Assembly: GCF_000801315.1 (NCBI RefSeq)
Contig: NZ_CP010057.1
Location: 67,152-131,151, forward strand
Source of the DNA: Hymenobacter sp. DG25B
GTDB taxonomy: Bacteria; Bacteroidota; Bacteroidia; Cytophagales; Hymenobacteraceae
Direction: 5' to 3'
Length of the DNA: 64,000 nucleotides
A model generated the notes under the pieces. The model saw only the letters and a list, made by a program, of their open reading frames with translations, ran no database searches and was not told the DNA's origin. Made by a program: the position numbers and the translations under genes. Shown in pieces: positions 36,594-46,336 of the stretch (positions are counted from its first letter, which is position 1; each line of letters starts with the position of its first letter).

Positions 36594-37847
36594 ATGCTTA
36601 TGAACAATCTTCCCATTCATCGCCGTCGGCCCGGGCTGGTGCTCTTGCTACTGTTGCTGGTGCTGCTGGCCGGACCGGCGGGGGCGCAGCAGGTCGTGGT
36701 GCGCCTCGACAGCGCCGAGCAGCAGGCCCTGCGCCGGCATCCGCGCCTGCGCCAGTCGGCCGAGGAAATCGCGGAGCAGCGCGCCCTGAAGCGCGGCAGC
36801 TTTTCGCCCACCAACCCGGACTTTCTGTTCTCCGCGCCCACAGGCGAGCGGTGGGCCCCGGGCGTGGTGCAAACCATCGACTTTCTCACGGTGTACCGCC
36901 GGCAGGCCCAGGTCGCGCAGGCCGGCATCACCCTGGCCGAGCGGGGCCTGGACGTGAACCGGGCCACCGTGCGCCGCGACGTGCGCCAGGCCTACCTGAG
37001 CCTGCAGTTTGCCGAAGCGCAGGTGCGCCAGCTCACCTACCAGGACAGCCTGTTTCGGGCGCTGCAAGTGGCCACCGACCGCCTGTTCAAGGCCGGCGAG
37101 GTAACGGCCTTGCAGCGCGTGAGCACCGAGGCCGAAGCCCGGCAAGTGCGCAACCAGCTCGACCAGGCCCTGGTGGACCAGCGCTCGGCGCAGCGGCGGC
37201 TGGGCCTGCTGCTCGGGCAGCCGGAAGCCAACCTCACGGCCGATACTGACCTGCGCCAGACCGGCCCCGAGCTGGCCCGCGCCGGCGCGGAGCTGCTGGG
37301 CACGCTGCCCACGCAGGATAGCGCCGCCGTGGCCCTGAGCCCCACACTGGCCTACTACGGCCAGAACGTGGCGTTGAGCCAGTCGGGCATCAGCCTGGTG
37401 CGGGCGCGGCGCACCCCGGCCCTGACGCTGGGCTATCAGAATCAGGCCTACGGCGACTCGCCCTACCGCTACCGCTTCCAGTTCGGGGTGTCGGTGCCCA
37501 TCTGGTTCTGGACCTACCGCTCCCAGCTGCAAGCCGCCACGGCGCGCAGCAAGGCCGCGCAGGCCCAGCTGCAGGTGCAGCGCCTCGACCTGGGCACCCA
37601 GTACCAGCAGGCGGTGGCCGACACGCGCAAGTTTGCCGCCTCGCTCACCTACTACGAGCAGACGGGCCTGCCCCAGTCGCGGGCCATCATCAGCCAGTCG
37701 CAGCGCCTGTTCAAGGCCGGCGAAATCAGCTACCTCGTGCTGATACAGAGCCTGAACCAGGCCTTCACCATTCAGAATACCTACCTGACCACCATCCGGG
37801 ACTACCGTCAGGCCATCGTTGCACTTAACTACCTGCGGGGACAATAA
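36594..37847 (+). CDS. cusC: TolC-family outer-membrane efflux protein (CusC-like)
   Basis: 417 residues. A signal peptide (LLVLLAGPAGAQ) precedes the TolC fold: two helical OEP repeats, seen in LRQSAEEIAEQRALKRG and VRRDVRQAYLSLQFAEAQVRQL in the first half and QLQAATARSKAAQAQLQVQRLDL in the second. It is the trans-periplasmic channel of the efflux complex with the adaptor and RND pump encoded downstream. The symbol is inferred from operon context. The stop overlaps the next start by one base (TAATG). Confidence 0.85.
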   Translation: MLMNNLPIHRRRPGLVLLLLLLVLLAGPAGAQQVVVRLDSAEQQALRRHPRLRQSAEEIAEQRALKRGSFSPTNPDFLFSAPTGERWAPGVVQTIDFLTVYRRQAQVAQAGITLAERGLDVNRATVRRDVRQAYLSLQFAEAQVRQLTYQDSLFRALQVATDRLFKAGEVTALQRVSTEAEARQVRNQLDQALVDQRSAQRRLGLLLGQPEANLTADTDLRQTGPELARAGAELLGTLPTQDSAAVALSPTLAYYGQNVALSQSGISLVRARRTPALTLGYQNQAYGDSPYRYRFQFGVSVPIWFWTYRSQLQAATARSKAAQAQLQVQRLDLGTQYQQAVADTRKFAASLTYYEQTGLPQSRAIISQSQRLFKAGEISYLVLIQSLNQAFTIQNTYLTTIRDYRQAIVALNYLRGQ

Positions 37848-38458
37848 TGAAGAATCTCCTCCTGCTCCTGCTGGCCCTGCTGTTGGCCACCGGGGCCCGC
37901 GCCCACGGCGGCGAAGACCACGGCGACGCGGCCAAGCCCTCGGCCGGGCCGGTGGCCACCACCTTCTCGGTGGCCGCCCTGTCCGAAAGCTTCGAGCTGC
38001 TGCTGCGCTTCGAGCCCCTGAAAAAAGGCGAAGACGCCGATATGCGGCTGTTCGTGTCGGACTACGCCACCAACGCGCCCATCAAGGGGGCTAAGCTGAC
38101 GGTGACCTGCCCGGAAGCGGCCGACCTGAAATTCACGGTATCCGAAAAGTCGCCGGGGGCCTACCTGGTCGAGGGCACGTTCCCGGCCAATAAGAAATAC
38201 AGCCTGGCCGTGAACATCGTGGCCGGCGACAAGGCCGATTTGATGCTGCTCTCCGGCATCGAAGTCGGCAAGCTGCTGCCCGTAGCGGCGGCTCCTGCCC
38301 CCGTCGCCGCGCCCCTCATCGGCTCCTGGAAAACGGTGCTGCTGCTCTTCGGGGCCTTCGCGCTGGGCATTGCCGCCACTGCCCTGGTTATGCGCCGCCG
38401 TCGCCCGGCCGCTGCCGTCCCCACCTCAACGCCTGCTGTTTATGAAAACCACGCATAA
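37847..38458 (+). CDS. Periplasmic protein with C-terminal membrane helix, in cus operon
   Basis: 203 residues. A signal peptide ends near ARAHGG; the following HGGEDHGDA is a metal-binding-looking His cluster. The middle is a beta-sandwich-like region (FRPLKKGE-type loops, IKGAKLTVTCPEAADLKF, YLVEGTFPANKKY). One membrane helix (about 165-187) and a basic tail end the protein. It starts at the TolC-gene stop and overlaps the adaptor gene by 17 bp, so it is tightly embedded between CusC and CusB. Similar genes occur at this place in other Bacteroidota; the function is unknown. Confidence 0.7.
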   Translation: MKNLLLLLLALLLATGARAHGGEDHGDAAKPSAGPVATTFSVAALSESFELLLRFEPLKKGEDADMRLFVSDYATNAPIKGAKLTVTCPEAADLKFTVSEKSPGAYLVEGTFPANKKYSLAVNIVAGDKADLMLLSGIEVGKLLPVAAAPAPVAAPLIGSWKTVLLLFGAFALGIAATALVMRRRRPAAAVPTSTPAVYENHA

Positions 38459-39583
38459 GTTTCTCGCTGCCACGGCTGCCCTTGGGCTGGCCTTTTCCGT
38501 GCTGCTGCCCCCGCCCGCTGCCTTGCTGGCGCACCCCGGGCACGACGAAGCAGCTAAGCCCAGCTCCGAGTCCGCCCTGACCGATGCCGTGGCGTTGCCC
38601 AAGGAAAGCCAGTTCCTGTTCGGGGTGCGCACGGCCCTGGCCGGCTACTCCGATACCTATAACCGGCTGACGCTCTACGGTACCGTGGCCTCGGCCGCCG
38701 GGGGCGAAGGGCGCGTGGTGGTGCCCCAGACCGGGCGCGTTGTGAGCCTGTCGGCCAAGGTAGGCCAGCCGGTGCGCGCCGGGCAGGTGCTGGCCGTCAT
38801 CGACCAGACCCTGGACGCGACCCAGCAAATCGGCCTCAGCACCGAGCGAGCCAACGCCCAGGCCGAACTGCGGGCCGCCCAGCAGGACTACGCCCGCCTG
38901 CAAACCATCGCCGACATCGCGGCCCGCAAGGACGTGGTGGCCGCCGAGCTGCGCCTACGCCAGGCCCGCCAGAACGCGGCATTCTCAACGGGCAGGCCAG
39001 CAACCGCCGCGTCACGATTACCTCGCCCATCAGCGGCACGGTGGACGTGTTTACCCTCGCCGTGGGCCAGCAGGTGACGCAGGGCGACGAACTATTTCGG
39101 GTGCTCAACCCCGGCAAGCTGCGCGTCGAAGCCCAGGTGTTCGCCCAGGACTTGGACAAGATTCCGGCCGGAGCCCAGTTTCAGGTGGAAGGCCTGCAAG
39201 GTCAAACCGGCAGCGCCCCGGCCCGGCTGGTGGTGTTCAGCAACGTGGTGAACCCGGTGAACCAGGCCCGCCAGCTGGTGCTCGAACTCGACCCCACCGG
39301 CACTAACCTGTTTCGCGCCGGCCAGGCCGTGAACGTGCAGGTGCTGGGCCGCAGCGGCGGCGGCAAAAAGCAGCTGGTGGTGCCTACTTCGGCCCTGACC
39401 GACCTGAACGGCAAGCCCGTGGTCTTCGTGCACACCGACCCGGAAACCTTCAAAATCCGCTACGTGCAGCCCGGCTCCGCCAACGGCGAGCAGACGGTGC
39501 TGCTGGCCGGCGACGTGAACGAAAACGACCGGGTGGTGAGTGTGGGCACCTACCAGCTCAAGTCCATCTACCTGAACCAGTAA
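38442..39583 (+). pseudogene. cusB: RND periplasmic adaptor CusB-like, apparent frameshift
   Basis: Residues to about 180 form one frame with a signal sequence, a lipoyl/barrel half (VVVPQTGRVVSLSAKVGQPV) and the helical hairpin. The frame breaks at 38980/38981; adding one base (for example GCGGCATT to GCGGCCATT) restores NAAILNGQASNRRVTITSPI and the rest of the membrane-fusion protein to a stop at 39583 (about 380 residues). It links CusC and CusA. The one-base loss matches the indel pattern elsewhere in this sequence, so the gene is probably intact in the cell. Confidence 0.85.
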
Positions 39584-39590
39584 CCCGGCC

Positions 39591-40289
39591 ATGCACCCCG
39601 CTCTCGTTCGCCGCCTGCCCTGGTTGTTCGCCGCGCTGCAACGCGGCGGGGCCGGCCTGCTGTTGCTGGTGCTGACGCTGCCCCTGGCCGCGCAGCATCG
39701 GTGGGCGGCCGGCGCGGTGGTGCTCGATACGCTCACGGCCCGGCCCCTGCTCTGCGCGGTGGGCGTGGCTGAGGGCGGCGGCGAGGTGCTGGTGTTCAAC
39801 GGCCAGGCCCATACCACCCGCCACCGGCCCGATGGAGCCACCGAAACCACGGTCGGTTTCCGGGGCCGGGCGGCCTGGTTGCTGCGGAGCCGGGTCGCCT
39901 CCTGGAACGACGCGGGGGCCGTGCCGGCCACCGTGACCACGCCGGCGCAGCTGGCGCACTTTATCCGCGAAGCGGCCCGGCGAGCCGGCCTCGATACCCG
40001 CGCCGGGCAGCCCTTCCGGCTGTTGGGTCAGCCCTCGGCCGTGTGGTGGCAGGTGGCGGCCTTCCCCACGGCCAGCCCCGCCGACGTGGTGGGTTCGGGC
40101 CTGGGTGCCCGCGGCCGCTTCGCCCCTGGGCCGGTGGACCTGGTGGGCTTTCTGCTGCCAGTTCCTAAACGCCGCCAGCCGGCGCGCTTGCACCTGCACG
40201 CCCGCCCCGGGGCGCAACCCTTCGTCGCGCATGTGGACAGCCTGCGCCCCGGCCCCGGCCTGCGCCTTCTCTTACCCGCTCTTCCCTAG
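39591..40289 (+). CDS. Unknown secreted protein between cusB and cusA
   Basis: 232 residues. A signal peptide is likely at the start (LLLLVLTLPLAAQ). The mature protein has beta-strand-rich blocks: AVVLDTLTARPLLCAVGVAEGG, GEVLVFNGQAH, and a C-terminal DLVGFLLP...ARLHLHARPGAQPFVAHVDSL. The GE.LVFNG start, the VGF block and the H.H...FVAHV end remind me weakly of acetolactate decarboxylase (two His and one more as metal ligands), but this is tentative. It lies 7 bp after cusB and 6 bp before cusA, so it belongs to the efflux operon and could bind a metal in the periplasm. Confidence 0.5.
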   Translation: MHPALVRRLPWLFAALQRGGAGLLLLVLTLPLAAQHRWAAGAVVLDTLTARPLLCAVGVAEGGGEVLVFNGQAHTTRHRPDGATETTVGFRGRAAWLLRSRVASWNDAGAVPATVTTPAQLAHFIREAARRAGLDTRAGQPFRLLGQPSAVWWQVAAFPTASPADVVGSGLGARGRFAPGPVDLVGFLLPVPKRRQPARLHLHARPGAQPFVAHVDSLRPGPGLRLLLPALP

Positions 40290-40295
40290 ATTCTC

Positions 40296-43200
40296 ATGCT
40301 TGACCGCATCATTCGATTTGCCCTGCAAAACCGCCTGCTCATGCTGGCCTTTGCTGTTGGCCTGCTCATTGCCGGCACCTACACGGCGCGCCAGCTGCCC
40401 GTGGACGTGCTGCCCGACCTCGACCGCCCCCGCGTAACCGTGTTCCTGGAAGCGGCCGGCATGGCCCCCGAGGAAGTGGAGGCCCTGGTAACGCTGCCTG
40501 TGGAAACGGCCCTGAACGGGGCCACCGGCGTGGCGGCTGTGCGCTCCAACTCGGCCATCGGCCTGGGCATGGTGTTCGTGGAGTTCGACTACGGTACCGA
40601 CATTTTCACCGCCCGCCAGATTGTGGCCGAGAAGCTGCAAACCTTGAGCGGGCAGCTGCCCACTGGCATTACGCCGGTGCTGGGGCCGATTTCCTCGGTG
40701 ATGGGCCAGATTATGCTCGTGGGCCTCTCGGGGGCCAGCAGACCAATGCGGCCGACCTGCGCACGCTGGCCAACTACACGGTACGCCAGCGCCTGCTCTC
40801 CATTCCCGGCGTAGCCCAGGTCATTCCCATCGGCGGCGACAACCTGCAGTACCAGGTGCTGCTGGACATGCCCCGGCTGAACGCCACGGGCCTGACCGTG
40901 ACCCAGGTGGAGGAAGCCCTGCGCCGCTCCAACCTCAACACCACCGGCAACTTCTTCGACCGCAACGGCTCGGAGGTGCTCATTCGCAATCTGGGCCGCC
41001 TGCGCTCGGTGGCCGATATCGAGAACATCATCGTGGGCTACCGGCAGGGCTCGCCCATCAGCGTGAAGCAGGTGGCCACCGTGGCCTTCGGGGCGCGCTT
41101 CAAGCGTGGCGACGGCAGCGTGAACGGCAAGCCCGCCGTCATTCTGAGCATCGAAAAGCAGCCGGGCACGGCCACCGTGGGCCTGACCCAGGCCGTGGAA
41201 AAGGCGCTGGTCGAGTTGAAGCCCTCGCTGCCGAGGGACGTGCAAGTGAATACCCGCCTGTTCAAGCAGGCTGATTTTATCGAGTCGTCGATTACCAACG
41301 TCGAGGAGGCCCTGCGCGACGGGGCCATTCTGGTGGTCATCGTGCTGTTCGCCTTCCTGCTGAACGTGCGCACCACTTTCATTTCGCTGGTAGCCATCCC
41401 CTTGTCGCTGCTGGTCACGGCGCTGGTGTTCCGGGTGGCGGGCATCAGCATCAACACCATGACGCTGGGCGGCCTGGCCATCGCCATCGGCGAACTGGTG
41501 GATGATGCCATCGTGGACGTGGAAAACGTGTTTCGACGACTACGTGAAAACCAGCATCTGCCGCAGCCCAAACCGGCTTTGCAGGTGATTTACGCGGCCT
41601 CCTCGGAGGTGCGCAACTCCATCGTGTATGCCACCATCATCGTGGTGCTGGTGTTCCTGCCGCTGTTCGCGCTCGAAGGCATGGAGGGGCGCATTTTCGC
41701 CCCGCTGGGCATCGCCTACATTACCAGCATCGTGGCCTCGCTGTTCGTGTCGCTCACCATCACGCCGGTGCTCTGCTACTACCTGCTGCCCAAGATGAAG
41801 CAGATTCGGGCGGCCGAGCAGGAGGGAGGCCTGGTGCGCTGGCTCAAGCGTAAGGACACCGGCCTGCTGGGCTGGGGCCTGGCCCACCCGAAAATGGTGC
41901 TTACGGTCACCGGGCTGCTGTTCGCGCTGGCGGCCTCGCTGGTGCCTTTCTTCGGCACTGAGTTCCTGCCGCCCTTTAACGAGGGCTCGCTCACGGTCAA
42001 TTTCTCGGCCCCGGCCGGCACCTCGCTCACCGAGTCCAACAAGCTGGGCACGCTGGGGGAGGAGCAGATTCTGCAGCTGCCGGAAGTGGCCTACACCGCC
42101 CGCCGCACCGGCCGCGCCGAGCTGGACGAGCACGCCGAGTCGGTCAATAACTCGGAAATCGAGGTGGCCTTCAAAACCGAGCAGGAGCTGGAACGAGAGG
42201 GGAAAAAGATGCGTAGCCGGGAGGAAATCCTGGCCGACCTGCGCCAGCGCCTGGGCTTGATTACGGGCGTGAACGTCAACATCGGCCAGCCCATCAGCCA
42301 CCGCCTCGACCACCTGCTGAGCGGGGTGCGGGCGCAGGTCGCCATCAAGGTATTCGGCAACGACTTGCTGGAGCTGCGCCGCTACGCCAACGAAATCCGC
42401 ACGGCGGCCGGCGCGGTGCCCGGCGTGGTCGACCTGCAGGTGGAAAAGCAGGTGCAGATTCCGCAGCTGCTGGTGCGCCCCCGCGACGCCGCTTTGCGCG
42501 CCTACGGCCTGGAGCGGGGCCAAGTGGTGGCCACGCTGGAAACCCTGTTTCAGGGCGACGTTGTATCGCAGATGCTCGACGGCCAGAAGCGCTTTGACCT
42601 CATCGTGAAGCTGCCCGAAGCCCAGCGCAACGACATCGCCACCATCGCCCAGACCCGCATCGAGACGCCCTCGGGGGCGCTGATTCCGGTAAGCCAGGTC
42701 GCTGACGTGAGCTACGAGCCCGGCCCGAACACCGTCAACCACGAAAACACCCAGCGCCGCATTACCGTCTCGATGAACGTGGCCGGGCGCGACCTGGGCA
42801 GCACCGTCAAAGAGGTGCAGGCCCGCATCAGCCAGCATGTGAAGCTGCCGGCGGGCTACTATCTGACCTACGGCGGGCAGTTCGAAAGCCAGCAGTCGGC
42901 CTCGCAGAAGATTCTTTGGCTAAGCCTTTTCTCACTGGCCGGCATCTTTCTGGTGCTGTTTTCGCACTTCAAGTCGGGGCTGATGGTGGGGCAGATTATG
43001 CTCAACATCCCGCTGGCCCTCATCGGCTCGGTGGTGGCCGTGCTGCTCACGGGCGGCACGTTCAGCATTGCCTCGCTGGTGGGCTTCATCACGCTCACCG
43101 GCATTGCCTCGCGCAACGGCATCATGATGATTTCGCACTACATCCACCTAGTGCAGCACGAGGGCGAGAAGTTCAGCAAGGAGATGATTATCCGGGGCTC

Positions 43201-43516
43201 GCTCGAACGCCTGGTGCCCGTGCTGATGACGGCCCTGGTGGCCGCGCTGGCCCTGGTGCCACTCACGCTGGCCAAGGACGCGCCGGGCAAGGAAATCCTT
43301 TACCCGGTGGCCACCGTCATCCTCGGCGGCCTGCTCAGCTCCACCTTCCTCGACATCATCGTCACGCCGGTCGTCTTCTGGCTTTTCGGCGAAAAGGCCC
43401 TGGCCCAGTACCAGCGCGGCCACCACGAGGTCAGCCTCGATGCTCACCCGCAGGAGCTGGATGCCCAGCCCCTGACCCCGCCCGCCGACCTGAATCCGGT
43501 GCAACCGGCCGTCTAA
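40296..43516 (+). pseudogene. cusA: Heavy-metal RND efflux pump CusA-like, apparent frameshift
   Basis: Two frames together encode a heavy-metal-efflux RND pump of about 1073 residues. The first covers residues 1-145 (first helix, start of the porter domain). Adding one G to the GGGGG run at 40730-40734 joins [12 protein letters not shown] and opens the second frame to 43516. Conserved RND features follow: GGLAIAIGELVDDAIVDVENVFRRL in TM4 with the acidic proton-relay pair, and the C-terminal membrane half (GFITLTGIASRNGIMMI). Substrate is Cu(I)/Ag(I) by operon context; the Met triad was not checked. The loss of one G in a G run suggests a sequencing error. Confidence 0.85.
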
Positions 43517-43526
43517 GTTTCTGGTT

Positions 43527-44123
43527 ATGACCCTCGCTCCGCTTCATATGCCCGACGATGCCGGCTGTGTGCTTTACATCAAGCACATGGTCTGCGCGCG
43601 CGGTATTCGGGTGGTGCGGCGGGAGTTGGAAGGCCTGGGCCTGCGGGTGCTCGACGTGCGGCTGGGCGCGGCGACGGTAGCGGGCCCGGCCGAGCAGCTG
43701 GACTGGGCGCGTATTCGTGAGGCCCTGACTACGGCGGGCTTTGCCCTGTTAGAAAGCCCCGCGCAGGCACTGGTTGACCAGGTGAAGCTGGCCGTGGCCG
43801 GGCTGCTGCGGCGCTCCGGCAACACGCTGCGGCACCGCGAGTTCATTCCCGCCTTGGCCCGGGAGGTGGGTCTGGACAGCCGCCGCCTGCACGCGGCCTT
43901 CGCCCAGTTGCCTGGCCACGAAAGCCTCATCAGCTACATCACCCGCCAGCGGCTGGCCTACGCGCAGGAATTGCTGCAGACTTCCCGTCTCGACATCGGG
44001 CGCATTGCCCGGCAGCTGGGCTACGGCAGTTTGGCGCACTTTTCCGGGCAGTTCCGACGGTTTGCGCAGTGCTCGCCCTCCGTCTATCGCCAACAGGTAG
44101 TTTTGGCACAGAACATTGATTAG
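43527..44123 (+). CDS. HMA-like/AraC hybrid regulator, CxxC degenerate
   Basis: 198 residues, a paralogue of the regulator beside copA. The N-terminal HMA-like half aligns (YIKHMVCARGIRVVRRELEGLG with KNMVCPQCIRVVREELTALG), but the second Cys is Gly26, so the CxxC is reduced to a single Cys23. The C-terminal AraC part (RLAYAQELLQTSRLDIGRIARQLGYGSLAHFSGQFRRF) looks intact. It lies 10 bp after cusA, so it is the last gene of the efflux operon. It may have lost metal sensing or may dimerise with the copA-linked paralogue (inference). Confidence 0.8.
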   Translation: MTLAPLHMPDDAGCVLYIKHMVCARGIRVVRRELEGLGLRVLDVRLGAATVAGPAEQLDWARIREALTTAGFALLESPAQALVDQVKLAVAGLLRRSGNTLRHREFIPALAREVGLDSRRLHAAFAQLPGHESLISYITRQRLAYAQELLQTSRLDIGRIARQLGYGSLAHFSGQFRRFAQCSPSVYRQQVVLAQNID

Positions 44124-44230
44124 CAATACCATTGCTGGTTGTTGAAGACAAATAAGACGAGTTAGAAACTTACCAGGCTTCGCCCCGCGTTTTGCTTCTC
44201 TTTAATCTTTCACAGCACCACGTCCTCTTC

Positions 44231-45295
44231 ATGGCCAGAATTACCAGAACACTGCAACTACCCATGCCGGCCGATGCAGTAAATCAACAGCGTGCCCAAC
44301 AGTTCTTTGGGGCATATACTTGTCAAATGATGGTTGGTCCTTTGGACACGCCATTTTATCTTGGGACGCCCACGCCTCGGGCTTGCCGGTTTTGTGGCAG
44401 AACGGAACCAGAGGTGTCGTTCCGAAAGGATGCGCACGTGATGCCCGACTTTATGGGCAACCGCAATATTCTTTCCTACTTCGAGTGCGACACGTGCAAC
44501 GCGTTGTTTGCGAAGTACGAAGACTCGTTCGCCAACTACCTGGGCGTGGCCCGAACCTTTAACCAGATTAAAGGCAAGAACAAGAAAGTCCCCAAATTCA
44601 AGGACAACAAGACCGGGCTGGAGGTGTCGATGGGCGCGGAAGGTCTGCACATCAAGACGATTCAGGGCCAGGACCCGCTCATCATTGATGCGGCTACAAA
44701 CTCGGCGCAGCTGGTAACTACTCGCCCCAGCTACATTCCGATTCATCTGGTCAAGCTGTTGCTGAAAATGGCCCTTTGCTTACTTGATGAGCAAGAAGTG
44801 GCCGACTATGCGTGGGCCAAACGGTTCGTTACCTCGGAGGAGCATGATGAAGCGGCCCAGGGCATGGGCTTGTTGAGCGTGATGATGCACTCCATTCCCG
44901 GGCCGCCGGTATTTCCGGCACCCTTTGCCCAGCTCTACACCCGTAACGAGACAGCACCAGCCGACATCCCGGAAAAGGTATTTGTGCTCTACTATGCCAA
45001 CTACTATTTCCAGTTGGCATTGCCCTTCAGTCGGGTCGATAAGGTTCGATTCCTGGCGATTACGCCTCCTTTGAAGACTATTGATATACCCGTCTTCCCA
45101 CTCTTAATTGGGGAAACGTGGCTGGCAGATTACGGCCCTGCCTCGTTTAAGCGGGTTGATTTCACTTCCAATCAGAAGCGCGTAGGAGAGGAGCATCGGT
45201 TTTCCCTATCCTTCGAGAAAATGGTGGAACTACCGCTCGACCCGGCAGCGCCAAATGATGCAAGCCTCGGGGCAATTGATGCAAAACCAGCGTAG
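44231..45295 (+). CDS. HNH-type zinc-finger endonuclease-like protein
   Basis: 354 residues from the ATG at 44231. Residues about 50-100 hold a CRFCGRTEPEVSF / KDAHVMPDFMGN / YFECDTCNALFAKYEDSFANYLG arrangement: two CxxC zinc knuckles around an AHV.P..MGN segment, as in HNH_5-type nucleases. The C-terminal 250 residues are unrecognised. It sits alone between the Cus operon and the copper-storage gene and looks less GC-rich. A defence or mobile-element function is possible; no partner gene is visible. Confidence 0.65.
   Translation: MARITRTLQLPMPADAVNQQRAQQFFGAYTCQMMVGPLDTPFYLGTPTPRACRFCGRTEPEVSFRKDAHVMPDFMGNRNILSYFECDTCNALFAKYEDSFANYLGVARTFNQIKGKNKKVPKFKDNKTGLEVSMGAEGLHIKTIQGQDPLIIDAATNSAQLVTTRPSYIPIHLVKLLLKMALCLLDEQEVADYAWAKRFVTSEEHDEAAQGMGLLSVMMHSIPGPPVFPAPFAQLYTRNETAPADIPEKVFVLYYANYYFQLALPFSRVDKVRFLAITPPLKTIDIPVFPLLIGETWLADYGPASFKRVDFTSNQKRVGEEHRFSLSFEKMVELPLDPAAPNDASLGAIDAKPA
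45253..45263 (+). promoter_or_regulatory. Weaker copy of the copper motif (AAATGATGCAA) before csp
   Basis: AAATGATGCAA differs from the AAATTATGCAA motif at one position and lies about 92 bp before the Csp start, inside the 3' end of the HNH gene. The TA seen at a fixed distance in the better copies is not found here, so this is a weak call. Confidence 0.3.
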
Positions 45296-45355
45296 GCTTA
45301 GGGGGTATAAGGTGGAGTTGTAAAGCATTCCCATCCACTCCTAACCTGCTGAACC

Positions 45356-45697
45356 ATGCACGCTCAGAACCAATCCCTCCTCGACGCCCTCAACGCCTGC
45401 ATCGCCGCCTGCGAGCATTGCGCCACCGCCTGCCTGCAGGAAGAAGACGTCAAAATGATGGCCCGCTGTATTAGCCTCGACCGCGACTGCGCCGATGTCT
45501 GCGCCCTGACGGCCCGCCTGATTGCCCGTGGCTCGGAGCACGGCCAACATTTACTGCGCGAGTGCGCCGAAGTGTGCAAAGCCTGCGGCGACGAGTGCGA
45601 AAAGCACGGAGCCCACATGCAGCACTGCAAGGAGTGCGCCGAGGCCTGCCGTCGCTGCGAGGCAGCCTGCCGTGCCGGGATGAAAGTAGCCGCCTAA
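45356..45697 (+). CDS. csp: Four-helix-bundle copper storage protein (Csp family)
   Basis: 113 residues with about 18 Cys residues spaced along helices: ACIAACEHCATACLQ, RCISLDRDCADVCAL, ECAEVCKACGDECEKH, CKECAEACRRCEAACRAG. This is the Csp pattern, in which Cys side chains line the core of a four-helix bundle and store many Cu(I) ions. No signal peptide is present, so this is a cytosolic type (Csp3-like). It would act as a copper sink beside the efflux genes. Confidence 0.9.
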   Translation: MHAQNQSLLDALNACIAACEHCATACLQEEDVKMMARCISLDRDCADVCALTARLIARGSEHGQHLLRECAEVCKACGDECEKHGAHMQHCKECAEACRRCEAACRAGMKVAA

Positions 45698-45729
45698 GCC
45701 GGCTTTGCTGCTGACGGCCGGGTGACGGG

Positions 45730-45740
45730 AAATCATGCAA
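45730..45740 (+). promoter_or_regulatory. Candidate copper operator (AAATCATGCAA) before HMA chaperone
   Basis: AAATCATGCAA with TACCCCTG beginning 18 nt further on as a possible -7 region. The motif-to-TA spacing is the same as at copA and the first DUF305 gene. Confidence 0.5.
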
Positions 45741-45840
45741 GTCCCCTGCGCAATTGTATACCCCTGACGTGCCACTCTGGCCGCAGCTTTGCGTGTTGTA
45801 TTGGCACGAACCCGGTGTGGGTTCCTTAACTCAACTCGTC

Positions 45841-46050
45841 ATGAAAACCCTTCAATTCAAAACCAACATCAACTGCGGTGGCTGCATCAAAGCGGTCACG
45901 CCCACCCTCAACCAGCAAGCCGGTGCCGGCAACTGGCAGGTCGATACGGCCAACCCCGATAAAATTCTCACGGTCAGCTCCGACCAGCTCACCCCCGAGC
46001 AAGTCATGCAGGCCGTCGAAAATGCCGGCTTCAAGATTCAGGCGGCCTAA
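45841..46050 (+). CDS. HMA-domain copper chaperone (CopZ-like)
   Basis: 69 residues, one heavy-metal-associated domain. The metal loop reads TNINCGGCIKAVTPTL with Cys12 and Cys15 as the Cu(I) ligands, and the C-terminal half EQVMQAVENAGFKIQ completes the ferredoxin-like fold. The Gly-Gly between the cysteines differs from the usual sequence but keeps CxxC. It probably delivers Cu(I) to CopA or the Csp store. A strong terminator follows after 20 bp. Confidence 0.9.
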   Translation: MKTLQFKTNINCGGCIKAVTPTLNQQAGAGNWQVDTANPDKILTVSSDQLTPEQVMQAVENAGFKIQAA

Positions 46051-46070
46051 TCCTTGGCTGCTCATCCCTA

Positions 46071-46096
46071 AACGCCCGGCTGAGCCGGGCGTTTTT
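46071..46096 (+). terminator. Intrinsic terminator after the HMA chaperone
   Basis: AACGCCCGGC and GCCGGGCGTT pair around TGA and are followed by TTTTTGGTTTTTT. This is a strong Rho-independent terminator. Confidence 0.9.
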
Positions 46097-46336
46097 GGTT
46101 TTTTGGGGGTTCTTCCCGCTGAATTCCATCGTTTTCGCATCCCGCACAGCCGGGTCGGCGAACATGACAAAGCTCACGCATTAGGCCCGCGCTTGTCATA
46201 GCCCCCCAGCCAGCCCCGGCGGACCTTTGACACGGCTGGTGCCGCGTTGGCACCTCGCATCCACTCCTCGTGAGCGAGTTGCTCGTGGTCCGGCCAGTTA
46301 CCCACACGTTCCCCAATAACAACCATTTTCCCTCCC

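Noticed and set aside
41540..42838. A 432-residue minus-strand frame inside cusA
   Set aside because: It mirrors the RND pump coding frame and has the His/Gln-rich composition of a GC-driven shadow, with no known motifs.
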